Below are positions 1 to 9,689 of a DNA stretch of 64,000 nt, piece by piece (within the stretch, counting starts at the first letter, position 1; every line of letters begins with the position of its first letter). Made by a program: the position numbers and the translations under genes. Source of the DNA: Cercospora beticola (lineage: Eukaryota > Ascomycota > Dothideomycetes > Mycosphaerellales > Mycosphaerellaceae); assembly GCF_033473495.1 (NCBI RefSeq), contig NC_088938.1, positions 2,356,001 to 2,420,000 on the forward strand. The letters are read 5' to 3'. Below the pieces are notes generated by a model. It saw only the letters and a program-made list of their open reading frames with translations, made no database searches and was not told the DNA's origin.

Positions 1-1434
1 GGAGGCCGCGGCAGGCAGGCCAACGAGTCGAGCAGCGTGATGGACATCGATGCAAGCCTCTCGCACTGCGGTGCTGGCGACGGGCAGACGAAGGTGCAAG
101 CGGCGCCAATGCAATCGCGCCGTCGCTCGTGCTCCACGATCCGCGATATTGCCCGGCGTTCCAGGCACCAACATGATGCTTATAGGTACCTACCGGTGCT
201 ATCGCCGGCTGCAACGCGAGACGCGGCACAGCACTCCTACTGTATCCGGGCGTAATCCAGGCACAGATACCCGATACCTGGTTGTCATTCTCCGATGCTC
301 CATCGTTGGTGGTGCATATCGCTGCAGCTCGTCACGGCACTTGGGCTGCTCCAGGGCAACGGCGCATGGATGCTTGGTGTCGGTGAGCGGAGGCGCGTGT
401 GCGAGGAGACCATGCAACGACGACGCTGCAGAGACCGTGTTGGGCGATGGCGCGTCGTTCGCTCATGTGGTGGTTGCCAAGCACCTACAGACCCAGCTGG
501 AGCGTCTGGCCTGCTGGAGGAGCCCCGGGAAGAAGGAAGGAGCGGTGTGGAGCAGCTGCCTACTTCCGAGAGCCGTCTGCCACTCACGCCGCAGGACTTC
601 AATCCATCTGCATCTCGCGGACATCGAACATCCTGGTTGATCGATTTGCGACGGCGACATGTTCACGCCGTGGTCCATGTTGGCAGCGCCTGGTGGAGGA
701 CGGGAATGGTGGCACGAGTGCGCAAACGGGGATCACTGTGCTGCTGCGTGTCTGCACACACGCTCTGCGGGCAAGGCTTGACAGCGGCAGGCAGGGCAGG
801 GCAGCAGTGGCGGCACTTGTCGCCTGCACTTCCCTTGCTCGCTCGAGGCCGTGGCGAACCCCTCCCATCAGCAGAAGAAATGCCACCGGGCGTGCAGCCG
901 GCCGAGTGAAGGCAGCACCGTCGGCGGTGCATGACTCGTGCAACACGGCACCGACGCGAGTGTGGCCCTGCCCCGATTCACCGATGCACCATGCGTTGCA
1001 CTTCACAGCAGCAGGAACCGTGTGGCGCGGCTGCGGGAATCGTCGGCATGCATCGAGAGTGGAGGGCGCTGCGGTGTGTGCTGCTGTCGCTCTGCCGTCG
1101 TATCGACGCTTTCGTCCAGCCTAGCGACGCGCACATGCGCATCGCTGCGAAATCCTCGCTCGCACTGGCCCAATGAAGAGAGTGCAACCCCCCCCCGGAG
1201 CCTGCCATACCCTACCCTGCACCGCGCAGCTAGCCTTGTCGCCTGGGGACGCTCAAGTCTGACGAAAAGCCAATCCTCTCACCACCAGCGACAGCCTTTG
1301 GTCTCGATGCACGACCTTTGCTGCGCTTCCTCTCCACGGCTTCTCTTGTGACAAACTCCTGTAGCTATATAGCACGCTCCGCGAGCCACCGCACTTGGCA
1401 CACCTGCGCTCCGCCGCGTCGCGAGCGCCAAGTC
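1..1434. other. Intergenic, no supported gene
   Basis: GC-rich sequence with several overlapping open frames on both strands (the longest about 240 codons). None shows family motifs, credible splice sites or a consistent frame, so I treat them as chance. A run of nine C lies at 1188-1196. The last 70 bases hold the probable promoter of the next gene. Confidence 0.6.
1365..1372 (+). promoter_or_regulatory. TATA-like element of the hypothetical gene at 1435
   Basis: The motif CTATATAG lies about 65 bases upstream of the ATG at 1435, in a pyrimidine-rich stretch. Position and sequence fit a fungal core promoter; no transcript evidence is available. Confidence 0.4.
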
Positions 1435-2243
1435 ATGGCTCCGACCGCAGGCTTCCTGGCCCAGTCCGAGTCGAAGAAGCGCTTTTTCGACCGCCTGGGC
1501 CTCGACGAGCGCAACAAGCTGCATCGCCACCTCTACTCCAACATGAAGGTACGTCTGCCTGCGCGACGTGCCAAGTGTTTGCTCGCTCACGCTCACGCTC
1601 GCCGCCCAGGCTGAAGCGGTCGAGGGATGGAGCCGCATCTCAGCGAACCGCAATGCCCTCATCCCACAGCTGCGCGACGACCCGTCCATCGAGCCGCCCT
1701 ACTCGTTTGGCCAGGTCGACGAGGAGGCCGTCCAAGAAGAGGTCATGCACATCTTCAAGAATGCCCGCCGCGACACCAGGATCATGTACGAACTCGGCCG
1801 TGACCGCGAGGGCGATGTCGAGGAGAACTGGATCATCCGATGGCTCCGTCAGTGCTGCAGAAATCCCTTGGCTCAAGTCCCATGCACCACCCGCTGACCC
1901 TCGAGCAGTATGGCACGTCTTCCGCTACCGCGACGACCGCAACGTCGCTGCCGGCCGCCGTCGCACGACTGCCGATGGCGATGAAGTAGATGCCGCCTCC
2001 GATGCAACTTCCGAACCTGCATCTGCTGCCGACGTCGTCCAAGCCGCCACCCTGCACGCTGCTGCCACGCGCAACGCTCGCTCACCACCAACAACAACTC
2101 AGCATGTACCGGCACCAGCACCAGCTCCAGCACCCGTACCACTCTCGGCGCCGCAGCAAGCCATCACCGAATCCCCGGATACTCCCGGATCGGTAGCGGG
2201 GACCAGGTTTTTCGATCCTGTCCGAGACGCCTTCCGCACGTGA
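1435..2243 (+). CDS. Hypothetical protein, two introns, 228 aa
   Basis: I do not recognise the family. The start ATG at 1435 opens a charged alpha-helical N-terminus (SESKKRFFDRLGLDERNKLH). Introns at 1549-1609 and 1848-1908, both 61 nt and GT-AG, join three frames into one protein; the second has a GCTGACC branch site. The spliced first 125 residues look folded, with WSRISANR, FKNARRDTRIMYELGR and ENWIIRWLLWHVFRYRDDRN. The rest is low complexity, rich in Ala, Pro and Thr, with an (AP)n tract. There is no signal peptide or membrane span. Frame continuity across two splices supports a real gene. The helical head with basic patches could bind nucleic acid or protein, but that is a guess. Confidence 0.6.
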
Positions 2244-3541
2244 AGAAGGCAACCTCGATCCAACATCCAACTGCCAAGCCATGCGACACCTCACGGATAC
2301 ATCGAACGATTTTGCCAAGAGGGTCAGCTCGGCTCGGCCGGCGGAGACTTCACGTGCTGCCGTCCGCTGTTCGACCGTCCTTATCACCTTGCCAGGACTT
2401 CGCCCTCTGCGCCGCTCCACTTGCTACTGATAGTCACGGTCTCACCTGCAGACGCGTAGCCTCACGGTGCTCCTTTCATCTGCTCGGACCTCTCACTACC
2501 AACCTCAAGTCGAGTACGCAAGAGCGGTTTCCACTCCGTGGCTCGCAGCAATGTGCGATGTCCCCATGCCGGCCCTCGCATTATGCATACTTCACTCTCG
2601 AGCTTTGCGATCACAGCACGCAAATTCGGGCCGGCGTCACGTTTCCGCAACGGCGCGATTTTGCAGATGACAAGCACTTTGTTCCATCTCTTCCGTGCCC
2701 ACCATCGACTCCCACCTCGTGGGTTGAAGAATCCGGTGAGAACGGTGGCGACCAGTCATGGGCGCACTGCAGCAGAAGCCAATGGCTAGGCAGGCGATTG
2801 ACAGCAATGTACATTCAAGCTATGTACAGTCACTGGCACATATACGTTCCGACTATCTTAAACTATTCAACCCGACAGGATGGTCAGGTCTCATCCTCAA
2901 ACCTCGATCTGTAGCTACTCTAGATGCCCGAGGTCGCTGACGATGCTTCTCACGGATTGCCACTGGCAATTGCCTGGAGAGCGATCTCGTACAAATACGA
3001 ATTGCGCCATCACAAGAGCTAGCGATGAAACTATGACCGGGACAACCCTGGGCGATTGTCACAATTTACAATACGGCAAATGCGACGCGAAGCCCAATAT
3101 GAGCAATGTCAAGAAACAAGAGCGCCTCTATGCCCTGCTTTATGCGTGCAATACGTATGTGTGCGTTTGCACACTCATTGCACAACTGCGCCGATCTTGA
3201 CTCCCGGAGCAGCCGAAATCCGTGTCCTACACTCATGCGGTTCACCTATGCATGTTTGCCGAGACATTCTTAAACGTCATGGCACTCGATGTTAGTTTCG
3301 ACTGAAGCCTTGGGGACACAGGCTGCACCGCACTATCCGCGTATTGGGTTCGGCGGCGACTGTTTGATGATGCACACCTCTCGGCGCCAGAGAGTGCTGC
3401 AAGTCGAACAATTTATGCAAACGAGGGTCGGACCAATGAAGAAGATTCCGAAACCAATCCATATATATTCAAGCACAATTCGACGACTTTGTGGTAGACA
3501 ATAAAAGCACTTCTCATTCGCGACTTTGGCCTTCTGCAATC
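2244..3541. other. Intergenic, 3' of hypothetical gene and P450 promoter
   Basis: No supported gene. Short open frames on both strands carry no recognisable motif. The last 110 bases contain two CCAAT boxes and a TATA-like element ahead of the P450 gene. Confidence 0.55.
3432..3468 (+). promoter_or_regulatory. CCAAT boxes and TATA-like element of the P450 gene
   Basis: Two CCAAT motifs (3433-3437 and 3454-3458) are followed by ATATATAT at 3461-3468, about 75 bases before the ATG at 3542. The arrangement is a plausible fungal promoter with CCAAT-binding-complex sites. Confidence 0.4.
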
Positions 3542-5380
3542 ATGGCCTCACTAGACCAAATCTCACAGCATTCTGGCTCGACTTCTGCCACTCTGCAAAC
3601 TTTCCTGGGCGCAATACTACTAGCGGGCATATACGTAAGTTTCTCCAACGAACATTCACTGTCTTGCTATGTCTCCATGACACAGAGGCGTCTTTTGCCA
3701 AGTTCTGGCTGGAGTCATCGCAGCTTTACAACAACGTGCTGCGAGCGCATGCTTATCAACACCGACTCCTTGTAGTGGGTACTCACAGGAGGCCAACAGC
3801 CAGTGGGAGGCATACCGATCATCCAAATTGACCGCAACAAGAATGAGAGATCGTGGCGAGCATGGCGATCCACCGCTTCCGACTTCCAGGTGCGTCCCCA
3901 GGAGGTTGTGGAGAACGGTGAAAAGGTACCTGGCGGCATTTTCCAGGTCAAAGCTGGAGCTGGGTACAAAGTTGTGCTGCCAAACCATTTCGCCCACGAG
4001 CTCCGGAACAATCCAGATTTGGCTTTCGATCAAGCAGTAGAGAATGATTTCCATACCCACTTACCTGGCTTTGACGGAATGAAGGAGTCATCGAGGCGGG
4101 ATGGCTTGATGGCAGATATTGTACGCATCAAATTGACGCAAGCTCTGGGCCTCCTCACAACAGACTTGGTCGATGAAACAGACTACGCCGTTAAGCTATG
4201 GCTTGGACATAGGGACGATTGGACCAATACCGTGCTCAAGCCCGGTGCTCTCGACGTGATTACCCGAGTTTCATCGAGAATCTTCGGCGGTAAAGAGCTG
4301 GCACGCGACGAGCAGTGGCTTGAGATCACAAAGAACTACACGATCTACGCCTTCCAGGCAGCCTACAAGCTTCACGAATGGCCGAAGGCTCTGAGGCCAA
4401 TCGCAAACTGGTTCTTCGAGGACGATGCTAAGACGGCTCGTAAATATGTTGCTGAGGCAAGACGCTTGGTGACGCCACAAGTTGAAAAACGTCTGAAAGC
4501 TAGAGATGAAGCCATTGCCAGCGGTGTCTCAAGCAAGGCCCTTCCCGATGTGTTCTCGTGGGCACTGGACGTTGCTAAAGGTCGCCCAATCAATTTCGCC
4601 GAGACTCAGCTCGCCTTATCCATGGCTGCCATCCACACTTCCACCGAGTTGACTATGCGAGTCATGATAATGCTCTGCGAGCATCCCGAAGTCATTGAGC
4701 CGCTTCGACAAGAGATGATCACTGTGTTGAAGCAAGACGGATGGGCAAAGACGTCTCTTTACAAAATGAAGCTGCTGGACTCTTTCATCAAAGAGTGCCA
4801 GCGCTTCTCGCAGATGGCTATCGGTACGTGTGCATACCTCCCCCATTGCTGAACTCTCTGATTGCTAACCACCTCATCCAGCCTCAATGCACAGATACGT
4901 CACTAAACCCGTCACTCTTTCAAATGGAACCAGTAAGATTCCCCACTCACAGCCCAATGTATCTAAGCCAAACTAACTCGCATCCCTTTAGCCCTCCCAA
5001 CAGGCACCTGTATCCTCGTCCTCGACAACGGAACCCAAAACCCCGAGTACTACTCCTCTCCAGAAAAGTTCGACGCCTGGCGATACCTCAAAATGCGCCA
5101 ACGTCCCGGCGAAGAAAACCAACATCAACTCGTCACCACGGGAACAGATAACTTGGGTTTCGGCCACGGACAACATGCTTGCCCCGGAAGATTCTTCGCT
5201 TCGAATGAGATTAAGATCGTTCTGTGCTATCTTCTGATTCAGTACGATTGGAGGCTTGAACCGGGAAAATCTGCTTTGCCGGATTTGGAATTCGAGCATG
5301 TGCGTAATGCGAATCCGGGGACGGTGGTGCAGTATAAGAGTCGGGAGGCGGAGATTGATGTTTTGGATCCTACGGCTTGA
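3542..5380 (+). CDS. Cytochrome P450 monooxygenase (fungal ent-kaurene-oxidase-like)
   Basis: A membrane-anchored haem monooxygenase of about 518 aa. Exon 1 (31 aa) holds an N-terminal hydrophobic anchor (LQTFLGAILLAGIYV). Later exons carry the I-helix region (LSMAAIHTST), the K-helix ExxR motif (FIKECQR) and the haem-binding loop FGHGQHACPGRFFA, with proximal Cys about residue 453. Introns: 3635-3799, 4824-4881 (58 nt) and 4933-4991 (59 nt). The first is long (165 nt); an acceptor at 3775 is also in phase, so a few N-terminal residues are uncertain. The FGHGQHACPGRFFAS signature and overall pattern resemble fungal P450s of the ent-kaurene oxidase/GA14 synthase group, but substrate cannot be read from sequence. 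It ends tail-to-tail with the oxidoreductase at 5642. No terpene cyclase is adjacent; the nearest lies about 51 kb away. Confidence 0.9.
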
Positions 5381-5641
5381 AGGAGATTGGGAAGCGGGGA
5401 GGTTGGAGGCAGGGAGAGGATCTTATCGTGAATAGACAGAGGGTTGATTCAAATGCAAGTAATCTCTTGCCAAATTTACAGACAATAAATGTCGCTGGCG
5501 ATGGAAGAACAGTCTACCGCCCGATACTCCCTCCCAATCAAATGTACCTAATGGCGAAAGTGTGTATCGTAGGCACCAATCAACTGAACGCCCCGTTTTG
5601 TCCCTCGACCAAACAGCTATCATAGCGCTACAATTTCTCGG

Positions 5642-7047
5642 CTATGCCCACGCCATACCCGTCCGAGGAACGCACTGAATACTGTTCCGTCGCGCGATGC
5701 GCGAAAGTCTGCGCTTGTTGCCAGAAAGCTGTTGAGGTCGAGATTGTCGTACCAACGATTTGTTGTTGCTCCGCAGCGAAGCCGGCTCCTTGTTACCAGC
5801 AGCAGCAGCAGCTAGGTTGACAATGTGTTGGTGGAACATGCTTAGTGGGTGATCTTGGAAGAAAGCTGGACTAGGAGGAGGAACAGCAGAGGATTCCTCG
5901 GGGACGCTCGAAGGAAGGTGGAAGTGAGTGTTGATGTGCATTCGTGATAGAGGAGTGGTTGGTGTCTTGATGGGCATCTCTTCGATTTGTGTTGGAACTG
6001 GTGCTGCCGAGACTGATGAAGACAGTACAGGCTCGTTGTTGCCGCTTTCGAAGGCGCGTTGGATAGCTTCCATGGTCGCTACGGTCTGCCGGTGGCTTTC
6101 CAATGAGCTTGCGTATAATGAGGTATGCCCTTTGACATAATCGCCAAATCCGAGAACCATGTCGCGGATGACGCACTGTTTCGTCGAGGTATCATCAATG
6201 CTTTGGCACGGGTTGCCGTCGTTGTCAAATAGCGTGGTCTTCTTCTCGTCCACGACAGCTGTTCCATCCGTTCCCGTCACGAAGATGGACTCTTCATCGC
6301 CGGCTACGCGAGACAAATGGATGTTGCCGACAAGCCGTTGGTTGCGCCATTTGAACGTAATGTCGGCGATGTCGTCTCCAGAATAGTCTTGCTCTTCGCG
6401 AATGGCCTCTATTCGGGATGCTTGGAGAGTGTCGGGTGCGCCGAACAATCGCACTAGGATATCAATCATGTGAAAACCCATGTCTTCCTGTTGAAGCGAA
6501 CGTCAGTGATCAGAGCTACGGGGCAATGCTTCCGGAGGCTTACAGTAACACCAACCCCTGATGATCGCCAACTTGACCCAAGTTGTGGTATGTTGCGAGC
6601 CAGAACAGCGCGAAACGAAACGATCCGACCCAAAGCAGGCAGAAGATTCTGCAGCGTTCGATATCGAGGTTCAAACCGTCTTTGACACATAATACCAATG
6701 GGTACCGGGAGCTGCAGCAGCATGGTAGTCTCCTCCAGTGTCTTCGCGGCAGGCTTCTCCTTTAAAATCGGAATTCCAGCTTTTGAAAGAAGTGCAACGC
6801 ATCTTGGATGCGCGTCGTGAGGCAGGGCGATGATTGCAAAGTCTGGCTGGGAACATGCTATCATGGCTTCGATGGTGCGGTATGCTGGAATGTCCGGATG
6901 GGCGGCACAAAATCTTGCCAACGAAGCTTCATTGCTCTCGCAGACGGCGACAACGTTGGCTGAGTCCGACCCATGGAGGCTGAGAAAGTGAGTCTTGTAG
7001 CCGCGATGGCCCAGTCCAATGATCGCAATTTGGTGTCTAGACGACAT
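5642..7047 (-). CDS. Gfo/Idh/MocA family NAD(P)-dependent oxidoreductase
   Basis: A predicted sugar/inositol-type dehydrogenase of 449 aa, probably cytosolic. The N-terminus is a Rossmann fold (IAIIGLGHRG), followed by the family EKP motif (LKEKPAAKTLEE). The C-terminal domain begins after the splice with GVGVTEDMGFHMIDILVRLF, whose GxHxxD-type motif is the usual catalytic-domain signature. One 56-nt intron (6488-6543) joins the exons in phase 0. The family core normally ends near 350 aa; the last 100 residues are Ser/Pro-rich and low complexity, with an alanine run, and look disordered. The substrate is unknown. Its 3' end faces the P450 gene 261 bases away; a functional link is possible but unsupported. 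Confidence 0.88.
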
Positions 7048-7404
7048 TTTGCCTTCCCGTGAATTGGATTGTTTGGTGTCCAGTGTTCTGTGTCTTCGTT
7101 GTCACTCGAGTTGCGCTCTTATAAAGAGGCATATTTGACTATGCTGCGCAAAGCCTCGTTCGTGACATCCGCAGACACATTGGCAATGTATTCATTGCAG
7201 CGACAGTCTCGTAATCCGCTCTGGCAGAAGATCAGCTTTTGTTGTGCAATCGTTCGCGCCACTTGATGCACACAGCTTATGCGAGGCACTCATGCTGACA
7301 GTTCGGCGCCGCCGCAAGTGGCGTTTGCCAAGACTGCTGTTGCTTTGCGCTGCCTTGTCAATATGGTTGTGTCGTGATGAATCGTACGCGAGTGCCGACG
7401 AATT
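7048..7404. other. Intergenic between oxidoreductase and HET gene
   Basis: Upstream region of the oxidoreductase (minus strand) and 3' flank of the HET gene. No gene or strong motif seen. Confidence 0.5.
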
Positions 7405-8811
7405 TCAACGTGTTGCATTTGTTGCACTCAGAATCCCAGAGCTAGTGTACCACTCCGAGATCGAAAGGGAGACAAAATAGTAAGTCCACACGAGAATTGC
7501 ACCGAGACCGCTGACCACTAGAAGTCCCTGACCGCCAGCCCTGGGCATCGGTCCTGTCACCAGAAGAACAATAATACTTGCTGACATGGAAGCTACAAAG
7601 AATCCCGTTAGTGCGAACGCGCAAAACGCAATGCTGAAGACAGCTTTCATGCCAGATACAATGAAGCTTCGGCCTCTCCACAACAGGAAGAGCACTGTCA
7701 AAAGAATACCAAGCGTAGCGGCGGTGGAAAGATAGAGACCGTGTTGAACATTTCCGAACTTGTCCAGTGTCGAGATTCTGGCCTGATCTGAGACAGTCGC
7801 CAAACCTGACACAATCTGATGAGGAATCGACAGTATGCTTTCCTCGTCAAAGTGGGGTACAGCGCCGGAAAAGAGTGAGAATGTCCACTGCATGCTGTCG
7901 CTGATTATAGTTGCCACAGATGAGCCCTGGATGTTGTAGATCAAAAGACCGGTGGTGACTATAGTACTCATGGTGATGCTAACGCCTTTTTTATCCTCTT
8001 TGGCAGGGCTGGAAGCAGGCACGGCTGCTGATGAGACCGGAAATGTGCCGGGAAGATCACGCCGGCTCTTCTGATGAATCGCAAATTTGAGCGTCACCAT
8101 AGCACGATCACGCTCACCGTAGGTCGCTGGGAAGTAAACATCAAAGATGCCCATCAGGCAGTACGCTTGGTCCTCGATGCGTGTCGTCTCTCTTCCTGCA
8201 GCCCAGGAGAACTTCTGATCATCGCTGTATGAGGTAGCTTTTGAGTAGTCGTCTAGAACTTCCTCGGGAATGTGGGTGACGCGGCTGAGTTGCTTGTTCA
8301 GTATTACAGAGATCGAGATACTGGACGATGGTTGCCGACTGCTGACTTTCGCGCCAATGTCTCTCCACGTTCGTTCTCGGAACAACACAGTTTTTGGCGC
8401 TAGGAGTTCTTGTAACGTCCAGCCTCGCCGAAACCACTCGCTTTCAGCGAGTTTTGAGGCACTGATTGCTCCAGAACTAGGCGGAAAGGCGTCGATGTCG
8501 TCCAAATAAGCTAAGCAGACTGCGGACTCCCGGTACCAAAAAAACATTGAATTGATGGCTTCCGTCAGCTCAGCACTAGAGCTCTTGTCGATGCAATACG
8601 AGTCGATCCATAGCCACGACAAGTCCAATTCTTGGGCCCAAGCACAGAATTTTTTGATCTTCTCGAAGCCCGACTTCTTGCGAAACCATTCCGGCTTCTC
8701 TCGGAAGGTGGCCTCGTCTTTGCGCCAGTGGGATGCTATTGCATAGCGCGGCCGGGTCTTGTCATCGGTAAACTGCGTAGTCTTGAGATTGTAAACGTTA
8801 ATCAAGCGCAT
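7405..8811 (-). CDS. HET-domain protein with C-terminal membrane segments
   Basis: A heterokaryon-incompatibility-type protein of about 468 aa. The N-terminal HET domain shows MRLINVYNLKTTQF, RYAIASHWRKDEATF, LSWLWIDSYCIDKSSSAEL, INSMFFWYRESAVCLAYLDD and WFRRGWTLQELLAPK. A second conserved block, AYCLMGIFDVYFPATYGE, follows near residue 235. The C-terminal third has three to four hydrophobic helices (for example GLYLSTAATLGILLTVLFLL), suggesting anchoring in a membrane. I chose Met at 8811 because HET proteins usually begin MRLL; an in-frame ATG at 8880 would add 23 residues. No intron is needed. HET proteins can trigger regulated cell death on non-self recognition; whether this one does is unknown. 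Confidence 0.82.
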   Translation of the reverse strand: MRLINVYNLKTTQFTDDKTRPRYAIASHWRKDEATFREKPEWFRKKSGFEKIKKFCAWAQELDLSWLWIDSYCIDKSSSAELTEAINSMFFWYRESAVCLAYLDDIDAFPPSSGAISASKLAESEWFRRGWTLQELLAPKTVLFRERTWRDIGAKVSSRQPSSSISISVILNKQLSRVTHIPEEVLDDYSKATSYSDDQKFSWAAGRETTRIEDQAYCLMGIFDVYFPATYGERDRAMVTLKFAIHQKSRRDLPGTFPVSSAAVPASSPAKEDKKGVSITMSTIVTTGLLIYNIQGSSVATIISDSMQWTFSLFSGAVPHFDEESILSIPHQIVSGLATVSDQARISTLDKFGNVQHGLYLSTAATLGILLTVLFLLWRGRSFIVSGMKAVFSIAFCAFALTGFFVASMSASIIVLLVTGPMPRAGGQGLLVVSGLGAILVWTYYFVSLSISEWYTSSGILSATNATR

Positions 8812-9689
8812 GATGTAGTAGCGCGCAGGCATATGCACGCAACAAAGGACAGCTGCGAGGACACAAGGGGAGTTCGTCAAGTCAGTCAGGCGGAGACGTG
8901 CATGTTGGTGAACTCAGCTCGCTAAAGCCAATGGAGTGCATCCTTCAGCGTGGCTGTGGGCTCAAAGCGCCACCAGCTCGCCATGCAGACCAAATGCAAG
9001 AGTTGCGGCGGCGACATTTCTCGTCTCGCGTGAGGGCATTAGCTCGTGCATTGCATCGTGGGCCCGAGACCGCCGCATCAGGGAATACTGGGAGCCGGCT
9101 GCTGCCGTGAGGGCAGAATATGGGCAGAGATGAAGCCGAATCGTGCTGATTAGACTCATGTAAATGGCAATGTGGTGGTCCATATACAATGCTGCTGCCT
9201 CAGGTGCCGCCCGGATTGCATGATTATGATTGTGCCCGAGAGAGCGGTGGTCGGGTGATGCCTGTCCATGGGCGGTGATCGTAATGACCAGCAGGCAGAT
9301 GATGAGGGCGGAGGGCGGAGGTCATGTCCGCAGAAGATGAGATGAGGCGAGCAGAAAGTGACTGCCTGATTGCTGCTTGCGCGTCGTCGAGGCAAAAAGT
9401 GGCGTGGCAGTGCGACTTGCTGAGACGCCCGGCGGAGCATCGGCGACACGACTGCGGCCTGGGCAGCAACTCTGACCGTCCGTCGTCATCGCGCGCTGGC
9501 CAACGACCGCCCGTCAGATTCCGCCGCAGTACATCTTTTCTCACACGCTCGTCCACACCTTTTGCGCCAATTGTCCTGTCCATTGAGGTGGGAGGGTCTC
9601 GCAACAAACACACAGCGGAACGCGCAGAGCTGGCGGAGCGGAAACAGCGGGCCCACTAGCGGGCGGACTCCACCACCCACACCGCGAAC
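8812..9689. other. Divergent promoter region, HET gene and myosin-I
   Basis: An 878-base region between two head-to-head genes. It presumably holds both promoters. No ORF with recognisable content and no clear TATA box were found. Confidence 0.5.

Noticed and set aside
50..1124. Several overlapping open frames of 130-240 codons at the window start
   Set aside because: All are GC-driven, Arg/Cys-rich in competing frames, without motifs or splice support.
8812..8880. Upstream start for the HET protein
   Set aside because: It would add 23 residues ahead of MRLINVYNL, which is where HET proteins normally begin; kept only as an alternative.
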